Positions 1 through 11,071 of a stretch of DNA of 64,000 nt are shown here, in pieces. Positions within the stretch are counted from its first letter, which is position 1, and every line of letters begins with the position of its first letter. The translations under genes were made by a program, and so were the position numbers. Source of the DNA: Sinohyriopsis cumingii (taxonomy: Eukaryota > Mollusca > Bivalvia > Unionida > Unionidae); assembly GCA_028554795.2 (NCBI GenBank), contig JAPYKE020000537.1, positions 124,001-188,000 of the forward strand, given 5' to 3'. Under the pieces are notes generated by a model. That model saw nothing but the letters and a program-made list of their open reading frames with translations, was not told the origin of the DNA and did no database searches.

Positions 1-1837
1 ACATTTGCGTGTTTTTTATAGCCGGAAATCCCTATGACGCCCCTTAATTTCCTGTTTCGTCTGCAGGAAATTCGTCAGGACTTTCTTCGTAGGTGGACTC
101 TATCTCCTAGAGATAAAATATCCATGGTGGACTCATGTGAAGACTTATAAAGAGGAGACTAATGACTCACATGTATATAATCTTACGGCATGTGATCTGC
201 TCGACTTCCTTTACTTAGTCGCATGTTTCTCGAAATCGGCTCGACGAATTTTCTTTAAATTTTTTCTGCTGTTAGAAAGGGGTCTTATTTCAAAACGATA
301 TAAGGGGCATCGAAATGAAAGTCCTCTAAGTAAGGTTTCCATTAGTACAAACTATTAATACCGTTTGTTAACATTTTCGTGTTTTTCATAGCCGGTAAGC
401 CCTCTGGCGCCCCTTATTTTGCTTTTTCGTCTGCAGGAAATTCGTCCGGACTTTCTTCCTAGGTGGACTCTATCTAATAGAGATAATATATCCATGGTGG
501 ACTCATGTGAAGACTTATAAAGAGGGGACTAATGACTCACATGTATATAATCATACGGCATGTGATCTACTCGACTTCCTTTATTTAGTCGCACGTTGCT
601 CGAAATCGGCTGGACGAATTTTCTTCAAATTTTTCCTGCTGTTAGAAAAGGATCTTATTTCAGAACGATATTAGAGATATCGAAATCAAAGTCCTCTAAG
701 TAAGGTTTCCATGAGTACAAACTATTAATAACGTTTGTTAACATTTTCGTGTTTTTCATAGCCTGTAAGCCCTGTGGAGCCCCTTAATTTCCTGTTTCGT
801 CTGCAGGAAATTCGTCAGGACTATCTTCCTAGGTGGACTCTATCTCCTAGAGATAAAATATCCATGGTGGACTCATGTGAAGACTTATATAGTGGGGACT
901 AATGGCTCACTTGTATATATTCTTACGGTATGTGATCTGCTCGACTTCCTTTATTTAGTCGTGCGTGTCTCGAAATCGGCTGGACAAATTTTCTTTAAAT
1001 TTGTTCTGCTGTTAGAAAATTGTTTTATTTTAAAACGATATAAGCGGCATCGAAATCAAAGTCCTCTAAGTAAGGTTTCCATGAGTACAAACTATTAATT
1101 CCGTTTTTTAACATTTGCGTGTTTTACATAGCCGGTAAGCCCTATGGCGCCCCTTATTTTGCTGTTTTGTCTGCACGAAATTCGTCAGGACTTTCTTCCT
1201 AGGTGGACTCTATCTCCTAGAGATAAAATATCCATGGTGGACTCATGTGAAGACTTATAAAGAGGGGACTAATGACTCACATGTATATAATCTTACGGCA
1301 TGTGATCTGCTCGACTTCCTTTATTTAGTCGCACGTTTCTCGAAATCGCCTGGACGAAATTTGTTCAAATTTTTCCTGCTGTTAGAAAAGGGTCTGATTT
1401 CAGACCGATATAAGCGACATCGAAATCAAAATCCTGTAAGTAAGGTTTCCATGAGTACAAACTATTAATACCGTTTGTTAACATTTGCGTGTTTTTCATA
1501 GCCGGTAAGCCCTATGACGCCCCTTATTTTGCTGATTCGTGTGCAGGAAATTCGTCAGGACTTTCTTCCTAGGTGGACTCTATCTAATAGAGATAAAATA
1601 TCCATGGTGGACTCATGTGAAGACTGATAAAGAGGGGACTAATGACTCACATGTATATAAGCTTACGGCATGTGATGTGCTCGACTTCCTTTATTTAGTC
1701 GCACGTTTCTCGAAATCGTCTGGACGAATTTTCTTCAAATTTTTCCTGCTGTTTGAAAAGGGTCTTATTTCAGAAAGATATAAGCGACATCGAAATCAAA
1801 GTCCTGTAAGTAATGATTCCATGAGTACAAACTATTA
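1..1837 (+). repeat. Satellite monomers without SINE (left edge)
   Basis: The window opens at offset 14 of a monomer. Further monomers start at 358, 728, 1098 and 1468. They are ordinary variants: 358 and 1468 have TATCTAATAG in place of TATCTCCTAG. The 1468 copy has TAATGATTCC near its end. It precedes a SINE-bearing monomer and resembles the monomers just before other SINE monomers (5601, 10209, 16934, 19792). Nothing but satellite is seen here. Confidence 0.95.
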
Positions 1838-2479
1838 ATACCGTTTGTTAACATTTGCGTGTTTTTCATAGCCGGTAAGCCCTATGGCGCCCCTTAATTT
1901 GTTGTTTCGTCTGCAGGAAAGTCGTCAGGACTATCTTCCTAGGTGGACTCTATCTCCTAGAGATCAAATATCCATAGTGGACTCATGTGAAGACTTATAA
2001 TGGGGGGACTTATGGCTCACATATATATAATCTTACGGCATGTGATCTGCTCGAATTCCTTTATTTAGTCGCGGGACCCCGAGTGGCCGAGTGGTCTAAA
2101 GCGCTCTTCGTTACGGATCACTGCCGTCTCACCTCTGTCTGCGGCGGTTCGAGTCTAAGATTCAGCCATGGTGGGGATGTGAGAAAGCTTGCCAGTAGCT
2201 TCTCCTGGGTCGGTGGTTCTTTCCGGGGTTTTCCGGGTTCTTCCTCCACCATTAATTCTGGCCGCCATGTATAGCCAATCGTGCTGAAAAATGGCGTTAA
2301 ACCCCACAACAAAAACAACAACAACAACAACAATATTTAGTCGCACGTTTCTCGAAATCGGCTGGACGAATTTTCTTTAAATTTTTTCTGCTGTTAGAAA
2401 AGGGTCTTATTTCAAAACGATATAAGCGGCATCGAAATCAAAATCCTCTAAGTAAGGTTTCCATGAGTACAAACTATTA
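1838..2479 (+). repeat. SINE-bearing satellite monomer (642 bp)
   Basis: A normal monomer is interrupted after offset 235 by 261 bp of foreign DNA, then resumes with a second copy of TATTTAGTCGC. Removing the insert and one duplication restores a 370-bp monomer. It is 3 bp longer than the other SINE monomers because its AAC-rich tail is longer (it includes an AAAAAC interruption). Confidence 0.93.
2073..2333 (+). mobile_element. tRNA-derived SINE, copy 1 (261 bp)
   Basis: The head matches the RNA polymerase III internal promoter: A box TGGCCGAGTGG at 2084-2094 and B box GGTTCGAGTCT at 2146-2156. The 51-nt gap suggests an origin from a class II (long variable arm, Leu/Ser-like) tRNA. A pyrimidine-rich body and the motif ATGGCGTTAAACC follow, ending in a CAA/AAC tail. 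Target-site duplications TATTTAGTCGC lie at 2062-2072 and 2334-2344. It encodes no protein and would have needed a LINE for movement. This copy is the most distinct of the left group (CTGCCGTCTC and CAGCCATGGTGGGGATG variants), so it may be an early-diverged branch. Confidence 0.92.
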
Positions 2480-5070
2480 ATACCGTTTGTTAACATTTGC
2501 GTGTTTTTCATAGCCGGTAAGCCCTTTGACGCCCCTTATCTTGCTGTTTCGTCTGCAGGAAATTCGTCAGGACTTTCTTCCTAGGTGGACTCTATCTCCT
2601 AGAGATAAAATATCCATGGTGGACTCATGTGAAGACTTATAATGAGGGGACTAATGACTCACATGTATATAATCTTACGGCATGTGATCTGCTCGACTTC
2701 CATTACTTAGTCGCACGTTTCTCGAAAGCGGCTGGACGGATTTTCTTTAAATTTTTTCTGCTGTTAGAAAAGGGTTTTATTTCAAAACGTCAAAAAGCGG
2801 CATCGAAATCAAAATCCTCTAAGTAAGGTTTCCATGAGTACAAACTATTAATACCGTTTGTTAACATTTGCGTGTTTTTAATAGCCGGTAAGCCCTATGG
2901 CGCCCCTTATTTTGCTTTTTCGTCTGCAGGAAATTCGTCAGGACTATCTTCCTAGGTGGACTCTATCTCCTAGAGATAAAATATCGATGGTGGACTCATG
3001 TGAAGACTTATAAAGAGGGGACTAATGGCTCACTTGTATAGAATCTTACGGCATGTGATCTTCTCGACTTCCTTTATTTAGTCGTCCGTGTCTCGAAAAC
3101 GGCTGGACGAATTTTCTTTAAACTTTTTCTGCTGTTAGAAAAGGGTATTATTTCAAAACGATAGAAGCGGCATCGAAATGAAAGTCCACTAAGTAAGGTT
3201 TCCATGAGTACAAACTATTAATACCGTTTGTTAACATTTGCGTGTTTTTCATAGCCGGTAAGCCCTATGACGCCCCTTAATTTCCTGTTTCGTCTGCAGG
3301 AAATTCGTCACGACTTTCTTCCTAGGTGGACTCTATCTCCTAGAGATGAAATATCCATGGTGGACCCATGTGAAGACTTATAAAGAGGGGACTTATATCT
3401 CACATGTATATAATCTTACGGAATGTTATCTGCTCGACTTCCTTTATTTGGTCGCACGTTTCTCGAAATCGCCTGGACGAAGTTTCTTCAAATTTTTCCT
3501 GCTGTTAGAAAAGTGTCGTATTTCAGATCGATATAAACGACATCGAAATCGAAGTCCTCTATGTAAGGTTTCCATGAGTACAAACTATTAATACCGTTTG
3601 TTAATATTTGCGTGTTTTTAATAGATGGTAAGCCCTTTGAAGCCCCTTATCTTGCTGTTTCGTCTGCAGGAAATTCGTCAGGACTTTCTTCCTAGGTGGA
3701 CTCTATCTCCTAGAGATAAAATATCCATGGTGGACTCATGTGAAGACTTATAAAGAGGGGACTAATGACTCACATGTATATAATCTTACGGCATGTGATC
3801 TGCTCGACTTCCTTTATTTAGTCGTATGTGTCTCGAAGTCGGCTGGACGAATTTTCCTGAAATTTTTTCTGCTGTTAGAAAAGGGTATTATTTCAAAACG
3901 ATATAAGCGGCATCGAAATGAAAATGCAGTAAGTAAGGTTTCCATGAGTACAAACTATTAATACCGTTTGTTAACATTTGCGTGTTTTTCATAGCCGGTA
4001 AGCCCTATGACGCCCCTTAATTTCCTGTTTCTTCTGCAGGAAATTCGTCCGGACTTTCTTCCTAGGTGGACTCTATCTCCTAGAGATAAAATATCCATGG
4101 TGGACCCATGTGAAGACTTATAAAGAGGGGACTTATATCTTACATGTATATAATCTTACGGGATGTTATCTTCTCGACTTCCTTTATTTAGTCGCACGTT
4201 TCTCGAAATCGCCTGGACGAAGTTTCTTCAAATTTTTCCTGCTGTTAGAAAAGGGTCTTATTTCAGATCAATATAAGCGACATCGAAATCAAAGTCCTGT
4301 AAGTAAGGTTTCCATGAGTACAAACTATTAATACCGTTTGTTAACATTTGGGTGTTTTTCATAGCCGGTAAGCCCTATGGCGCCCCTTAATTTGCTGTTT
4401 CGTCTGAAGGAAATTCGTCAGGACTATCTTCCTAGGTGGACTCTATCTCCTAGAGATCAAATATCCATGGTGGACCCATGTGAAGACTTATAAAGAGGGG
4501 ACTAATATCTCACATGTATATAATCCTACGGCATGTGATCTGCTCGAATTCCTTTGTTTAGTCGCACGTGTCTCGAAATCGGCTGGACGAATTTTCTTCA
4601 AATTTTTTCTGCTGTTAGAAAAGGGTCTTATTTCAAAACGATATAAGCGGCATCGAAATCAAAGTCTTCTAAGTAAGGTTTCCATGAGTACAAACTATTA
4701 ATACCGTTTGTTAATGTTTGCGTGTTTTTCATAGATGGTAAGCCGTTTGAAGCCCCTTATCTTGCTGTTTCGTCTGCAGGAAATTCGTCAGGACTTTCTT
4801 CCTAGGTGGACTCTATCTAATAGAGATAAAATATCCATGGTGGACCCATGTGAAGACTTATAAAGAGGGGACTAATGGGTCACTTGTATATAATCTTACG
4901 GCATGTGATTTACTCGACTTCCTTTATTTAGTCGTACGTGTCTAGAAATCGGCTGAACGAATTTTCTTTAAATTTTTTCTGCTGTTAGAAATGGGTCTTA
5001 TTTCAGATCGATATAAGCGACATCGAAATCAAAATCCTGTAAGTAAGGTTTCCATGAGTACAAACTATTA
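2480..5070 (+). repeat. Satellite monomers 2480-5070
   Basis: Monomers start at 2480, 2851, 3221, 3591, 3961, 4331 and 4701. The first is 371 bp (extra A in the CGTCAAAAAGCGG region). Monomers 3591 and 4701 begin with the TAGATGGTAAGC variant; 3961 has GTTTCTTCTGCAGG and GGACTTATATC. These variants recur in the same relative order near 11588-12697, so this stretch is a diverged relative of the HOR to its right. Confidence 0.9.
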
Positions 5071-5230
5071 ATACCGTTTGTTAACATTTGCGTGTTTTTC
5101 ATAGCCGGTAAGCCCTATGGCGCCCCTTATTTTGCTGTTTCCTCTGAAGGAAATTCGTCAGGACTTTCTTCCTAGGTGGACTCTATTACCTAGAGATAAA
5201 ATATCCGTGGTGGACTCATGTGAAGACTTA
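5071..5230 (+). repeat. Internally deleted satellite monomer (160 bp)
   Basis: The monomer starts normally but jumps from GAAGACTTA (about offset 160) straight to ATACCGTTTG of the next monomer at 5231. That leaves 160 bp instead of 370, a 210-bp deletion. The trinucleotide TTA is present on both sides of the breakpoint in intact monomers, which fits a microhomology-mediated or slippage event. It is the only large deletion I see in the window. Confidence 0.93.
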
Positions 5231-5970
5231 ATACCGTTTGTTAACATTTGCGTGTTTGTCATTGCCGGTAAGCCCTATGGCGCCCCTTATTTTGCTGTTT
5301 CCTCTGAAGGAAATTCGTCAGGACTTTTTTCCTTGGTGGACTCTATCTCCTAGAGATAAAATATCCATGGTGGACTCATTTGAAGACTTATAAAGAGGGG
5401 ACTAATGACTCACATGTATGTAATCTTACGGAATGTGATCTGCTCGACTTCCTTTATTAAGTCGCACGTTTCTCGAAATCGCCTGGACGAATTTTCTTCA
5501 AATTTTTCCTGCTGTTAGAAATGGGTCTTATTTCAGATCGATATAAGCGACATCGAAATCAAAATCCTGTAAGTAAGGTTTCCATGAGTACAAACTATTA
5601 ATACCGTTTGTTAACATTTGCGTGTTTTTCATAGCCGGCAAGCCCTATGACGCCCCTTATTTTGCTGTTTCGTCTGCAGGAAATTCGTCAGGACTTTCTT
5701 CCTAGGTGGACTCTATCTAAAAGAGATAATATATCCATGGTGGACTCATGTGAAGACTTATAAAGAGGGGACTAATGACTCACATGTATATAATCATACG
5801 GCATGTGATCTACTCGACTTCCTTTATTTAGTTGCACGTTTCTCGAAATCGGCTGGACGAATTTTCTTCAAATTTTTCCTGCTGTTTGAAAAGGGTCTTA
5901 TTTCAGAACAATATAAGCGACATCGAAATCAAAGTCCTGTAAGTAAGGATTCCATGAGTACAAACTATTA
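5231..5970 (+). repeat. Two satellite monomers before the 4.6-kb HOR
   Basis: Monomers start at 5231 and 5601. The 5601 copy carries GTAAGGATTCC near its end and CTGTTTGAAAAG. This type nearly always lies directly upstream of a SINE monomer, and closely related copies occur at 9839 and 10209. Confidence 0.9.
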
Positions 5971-6205
5971 ATACCGTTTGTTAACATTTGCGTGTTTTTG
6001 ATAGCCGCTAAGCCCTATGGCTCCCCTTAATTTGCTGTTTCGTCTGAAGGAGAGTCGTCAGGACTATCTTCCTAGGTGGACTCTATCTCCTAGAGATCAA
6101 ATATCCATGGTTGACTCATGTGAAGACTTATAATGAGGGGACTAATGGCTCACATATATATAATCTTACGGCATGTGATCTGCTCGAATTCCTTTATTTA
6201 TTCGC

Positions 6206-6463
6206 GGGACCCCGAGTGGCCGAGTGGTCTAAAGCGCTCTTCGTTACGGATCACTGCCATCTCACCTCTGTCTGCGGCGGTTCGAGTCTAAGATTCAGCC
6301 AAGGTGGGCATGTGAGAAAGCTTGCCAGTAGCTTCTCCTGGGTCGGTGGTTCTTTCCGGGGTTTTCCGGGTTCTTCCTCCACCATTAATTCTGGCCGCCA
6401 TGTATAGCCAATCGTGCTGAAAAATGGCGTGAAACCCCACCACAACAACAACAACAACAACAA
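6206..6463 (+). mobile_element. tRNA-derived SINE, copy 2
   Basis: A box at 6217-6227, B box GGTTCGAGTCT at 6279-6289. The flanking duplications are TATTTATTCGC at 6195-6205 (one G-to-T change) and TATTTAGTCGC at 6464-6474. The end reads GCGTGAAACCCCACC, a change shared with copy 4, which marks them as sister copies produced by duplication of the surrounding satellite block. Confidence 0.92.
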
Positions 6464-8324
6464 TATTTAGTCGCACGTTTTCCGAAATCGGCTGGACGAA
6501 TTTTCTTTAAATTTTTTCTGCTGTTAGGAAAGGGTCTTATTTCAAAACGATATAAGCAGCATCGAAATCAAAATCCTCTAAGTAAGGTTTCCATGAGTAC
6601 AAACTATTAATACCTTTTGTTAACATTTGCGTGTTTTTCATAGCCGGTAAGCCCTATGGCGCACCTTATTTTGCTGTTTCGTCTGCAGGAAATTCGTCAG
6701 GACTTTCTTCCTAGGTGGACTCTATCTGATAGAGATAAAATATCCATGGTGCACCAATGTGAAGACTTATAAGGAGGGGACTAATATCTCACATGTATAT
6801 AATCTTACGGCAAGTGATCTTCTCGACTTCCTTTATTTCGTCGCACGTTTCTCGAAATCGCCTGGTCGAATTTTCTTCAAATTTTTCCTGCTGTTAGAAA
6901 AGTGTCTTATTTCAGAACGATATAAAGGACATCGAAATCGAAGTCCTCTATGTAAGGTTTCCATGAGTACAAACTATTAATACCGTTTGTTAATATTTGC
7001 GTGCTTTTAATAGATGGTAAGCCCTTTGAAGCCCCTTATCTTGCTGTTTCGTCTGCAGGAAATTCGTCAGGACTTTCTTCCTAGGTGGACTCTATCTCCT
7101 AGAGATAAAATATCCATGGTGGACTCATGTGAAGACTTATAAAGAGGGGACTAATGACTCACATGTATATAATCTTACGGCATGTGATCTGCTCGACTTC
7201 CTTTACTTAGTCGTACGTTTCTCGAAAGCGGCTAGACGAATTTTCTTTAAATTTTTTCTGCTGTTAGAAAAGGGTCTTATTTCAAAACGATAAAAGCGGC
7301 ATCGAAATGAAAATCCAGTAAGTAAGATTTCCATGAGTACAAACTATTAATACCGTTTGTTAACATTTGCGTGATTTTCATAGCCGGTAAGCCCTATGAC
7401 GCCCCTTAATTTCCTGTTTCTTCTGCAGGAAATTCGTCAGGACTTTCTTCCTAGGTGGACTCTATCTCCTAGAGATAAAATATCCATGGTGGACCCATGT
7501 AAAGACTTATAAAGAGGGGACTTATTTCTCACATGTATATAATCTTACGGAATGTTATCTGCTCGACTTCCTTTATTTAGTCGCACGTTTCTCGAAATCG
7601 CCTGGACGAATTTTCTTCAAGTTTTTCCTGCTGGTAGAAAAGGGTCTTATTTCAGATCGATATAAGCGACATCGAAATCAAAGTTCTCTATGTAAGGTTT
7701 CCATGAGTACAAACTATTAATACCGTTTGTTAACATTTGCGTGTTTTTCATAGCCGGTAAGCCCTATGACGCCCCTTATTTTGCTGTTTCCTCTGAAGGA
7801 AATTCTTCAGGACTAGCTTCCTAGGTGGACTCTATCTCCTAGAGGTAAAATATCCATGGTGGACTCATGTGAAGAGTTATAAAGAGGGGACTAATGGCTC
7901 ATTTGTATATAATCTTACGGCATGTGATCTGCTCGACTTCCTTTATTTAGTCGTACGTGTGTCGAAATCGGCTGGACGAATTTTCTTCAAATTTTTTCTG
8001 CTGTTAGAAAAGGGTCTTATTTCATAACAATATAAGAGGCATCGAAATCAACGTCCTGTAAGTAAGGATTCCATGAGTACAAACTATTAATACCGTTTGT
8101 TGACATTTGCGTGTTTTTCAAAGCCGGTAAGCCCTATGGCGCCTCTTAATTTGCTGTTTCGTCTGCAGGAAAGTCGTCAGGACTATCTTCCTAGGTGGAC
8201 TCTATCTCCTAGAGATCAAATATCCATGGTGGACTCATGTGAAGACTTATAATGAGGGGACTAATGGCTCACATGTATATAATCTTACGGCATGTGATCT
8301 GCTCGAAGTCCTTTATTTAGTCGC

Positions 8325-8582
8325 GGGACCCCGAGTGGCAGAGTGGTCTAAAGCGCTCTTCGTTACGGATCACTGCCATCTCACCTCTGTCTGCGGCGGT
8401 TCGAGTCTAAGATTCAGCCAAGGTGGGCATGTGAGAAAGCTTGCCAGTAGCTTCTCCTGGGTCGGTGGCTCTTTCCGGGGTTTTCCGGGTTCTTCCTCCA
8501 CCATTAATTCTGGCCGCCATGTATAGCCAATCGTGCTGAAAAATGGCGTAAAACCCCACAACAACAACAACTACAACAACAA
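8325..8582 (+). mobile_element. tRNA-derived SINE, copy 3
   Basis: The A box at 8336-8346 has one change (TGGCAGAGTGG), which keeps the core GAGTGG; B box at 8398-8408. The tail is interrupted by ACTACAAC and the upstream flank reads CGAAGTCC; both are shared only with copy 5. Duplications: TATTTAGTCGC at 8314-8324 and 8583-8593. Confidence 0.92.
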
Positions 8583-10813
8583 TATTTAGTCGCACGTTTC
8601 TCGAAATCGGCTGGACGAATTTTCCTTAAATTTCTTCTGCTGTTAGAAAAGGGTCTTATTTCAAAACGATATAAGCAGCATCGAAATCAAAATCCTCTAA
8701 GTAAGGTTTCCATGAGTACAAACTATTAATACCGTTTGTTAACATTTGCGTGTTTTTCATAGCCGGTAAGCCCTATGGCGCCCCTTATTTTGCTGTTTCG
8801 TCTGCAGGAAATTCGTCAGGACTTTCTTCCTAGGTGGACTCTATGTCCTAGAGATAAAATATCCATGGTGGACCCATGTGAAGACTTATAAAGAGGGGAC
8901 TAATATCTCACATGTATATAATCTTACGGCATGTGATCTGCTTGACTTCCTTTATTTCGTCGCACGTGTCTCGAAATCGGCTGAAGGAATTTTCTTCAAA
9001 TTTTTCCTTCTGTTAGAAAAGGGTCTTATTTCATAACGATATAAGAGGCATCGAAATCAAAATCCTCTATGTAAGGTTTCCATGAGTACAAACTATTAAT
9101 ACCGTTTGTAAACCTTTGCGTGTTTTTCATAGCCGGTAAGCCCTATGACGCCCCTTATTTTGCTGTTTAGTCTGCAGGAAATTCGTCAGGACTTTCTTCC
9201 TAGGTGGACTCTATCTCCTAGAGATAAAATATCCATGGTGGACCCATGTGAAGACTTATAAGGAGGGGACTAATATCTCACATGTATATAATCTTACGGC
9301 ATGTGATCTGCTCGACTTCCTTTATTTCGTCGCACGTGACTCGAGATCGGCTGGACGAATTTTCTTCAAATTTTTCCTGCTGTTAGAAAAGGGTCTTATT
9401 TCAGAACGATATAAGTGACATCGAAATCAATATCCTCCAAGTAAGATTTCCATGAGTACAAACTATTAATACCGTTTGTTAACATTTGCGTGTTTTTCAT
9501 AGCCGGTAAGCCCTATGGGGCCCCTTATTTTGCTGTTTCGTCTGCAGGAAATTCGTCAGGACTTTCTTGGTAGGTGGACTCTATCTCCTAGAGATAAAAT
9601 ATCCATGGTGGACCCATGTGAAGACTTATAAAGAGGGGACTAATATCTCACATGTATATAATCTTACGGAATGTGATCTGCTCGACTTCCTTTATTTAGT
9701 CGCACGTTTCTCGAGATCGCCTGGACGAATTTTCTTCAAATTTTTCCTGCTGTTAGAAAAGGGTCTAATTTCAGATCGATATAAGCGACATCGAAATCAA
9801 AATCCTCTATGTAAGGTTTCCATGAGTACAAACTATTAATACCGTTTGTTAACATTTGCGTGTTTTTCATAGCCGGTAAGCCCTATGACGCCCCTTATTT
9901 TGCTGTTTCGTCTGCAGGAAATTCGTCAGGACTTTCTTCCTAGGTGGACTCTATCTAATAGAGATAAAATATCCATGGTGGACTCATGTGAAGACTTATA
10001 AAGAGGGTACTATTGACTCACATGTATATAATCTTACGGCATGTGATGTGCTCGACTTCCTTTATTTAGTCGCACGTTTCTCGATATCGGCTGGACGAAT
10101 TTTCTTCAAATTTTTCCTGCTGTTTGAAAAGGGTCTTATTTCAGAACAATATAAGCGACATCGAAATCAAAGTCCTGTAAGTAAGGATTCCATGAGTACA
10201 AACTATTAATACCGTTTGTTAACATTTGCGTGTTTTTCATAGCCGGTAAGCCCTATGGCTCCCCTTAATTTGCTGTTTCGTCTGCAGGAAATTCGTCAGG
10301 ACTTTCTTCCTAGGTGGACTCTATCTAATAGAGATAAAATAACCATGGTGGACTCATGTGAAGACTTATAAAGAGGGTAGTATTGACTCACATGTATATA
10401 ATCTTACGGCATGTGATGTGCTCGACTTCCTTTATTTAGTCGCACGTTTCTCGAAATCGGCTGGACGAATTTTCTTCAAATTTTTCCTGCTGTTTGAAAA
10501 GGGTCTTATTTCAGAACAATATAAGCGACATCGAAATCAAAGTCCTGTAAGTAAGGATTCCATGAGTACAAACTATTAATACCGTTTGTTAACATTTGCG
10601 TGTTTTTCATAGCCGCTAAGCCCTATGGCTCCCCTTAATTTGCTGTTTCGTCTGCAGGAAAGTCGTCAGGACTATCTTCCTAGGTGGACTCTATCTCCTA
10701 GAGATCAAATATCCATGGTTGACTCATGTGAAGACTTATAATGAGGGGACTAATGGCTCACATATATATAATCTTACGGCATGTGATCTGCTCGAATTCC
10801 TTTATTTAGTCGC

Positions 10814-11071
10814 GGGACCCCGAGTGGCCGAGTGGTCTAAAGCGGTCTTCGTTACGGATCACTGCCATCTCACCTCTGTCTGCGGCGGTTCGAGTCTAAG
10901 ATTCAGCCAAGGTGGGCATGTGAGAAGGCTTGCCAGTAGCTTCTCCTGGGTCGGTGGCTCTTTCCGGGGTTTTCCGGGTTCTTCCTCCACCATTAATTCT
11001 GGCCGCCATGTATAGCCAATCGTGCTGAAAAATGGCGTGAAACCCCACCACAACAACAACAACAACAACAA
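10814..11071 (+). mobile_element. tRNA-derived SINE, copy 4
   Basis: A box at 10825-10835, B box at 10887-10897. It is the sister of copy 2 (GCGTGAAACCCCACC end; same mutated downstream flank CGTTTTCCGAAATC). A private change gives AAAGCGGTCTTC after the A box. Duplications: TATTTAGTCGC at 10803-10813 and 11072-11082. Confidence 0.92.

Larger units (their letters stand above)
5971..10578 (+). repeat. Higher-order repeat B, unit 1 (4,608 bp)
   Basis: Twelve monomers start at 5971 (SINE), 6610, 6980, 7350, 7720, 8090 (SINE), 8729, 9099, 9469, 9839, 10209, then the next unit at 10579. The order of variants matches unit 2: 5971~10579, 6610~11218, 7350~12328, 7720~12698, 8090~13068, 8729~13707, 9099~14077. 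Shared diagnostics include CGTTTTCCGAAATCGG after the first SINE and ATGGTGCACC in the 6610/11218 pair. Monomers 9839 and 10209 are almost identical neighbours, a local single-monomer duplication. Confidence 0.85.

Noticed and set aside
540-552. TATATAAT as a real Pol II promoter in each monomer
   Set aside because: The motif is constant at offset 187-194, but no other promoter element is placed consistently around it, and an AT-rich repeat yields such strings easily.
437-630. Monomer itself is an ancient dimer of a half-length unit
   Set aside because: CAGGAAATTCGTCAGGAC and CTCGAAATCGGCTGGACG look alike, but they are about 165 bp apart rather than 185, and similarity does not extend on either side by eye.
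2073-2160. A functional tRNA-Leu or tRNA-Ser gene
   Set aside because: A and B boxes are present, but I could not pair a proper acceptor stem or anticodon arm, and the sequence continues into a SINE body with an AAC tail and target-site duplications.
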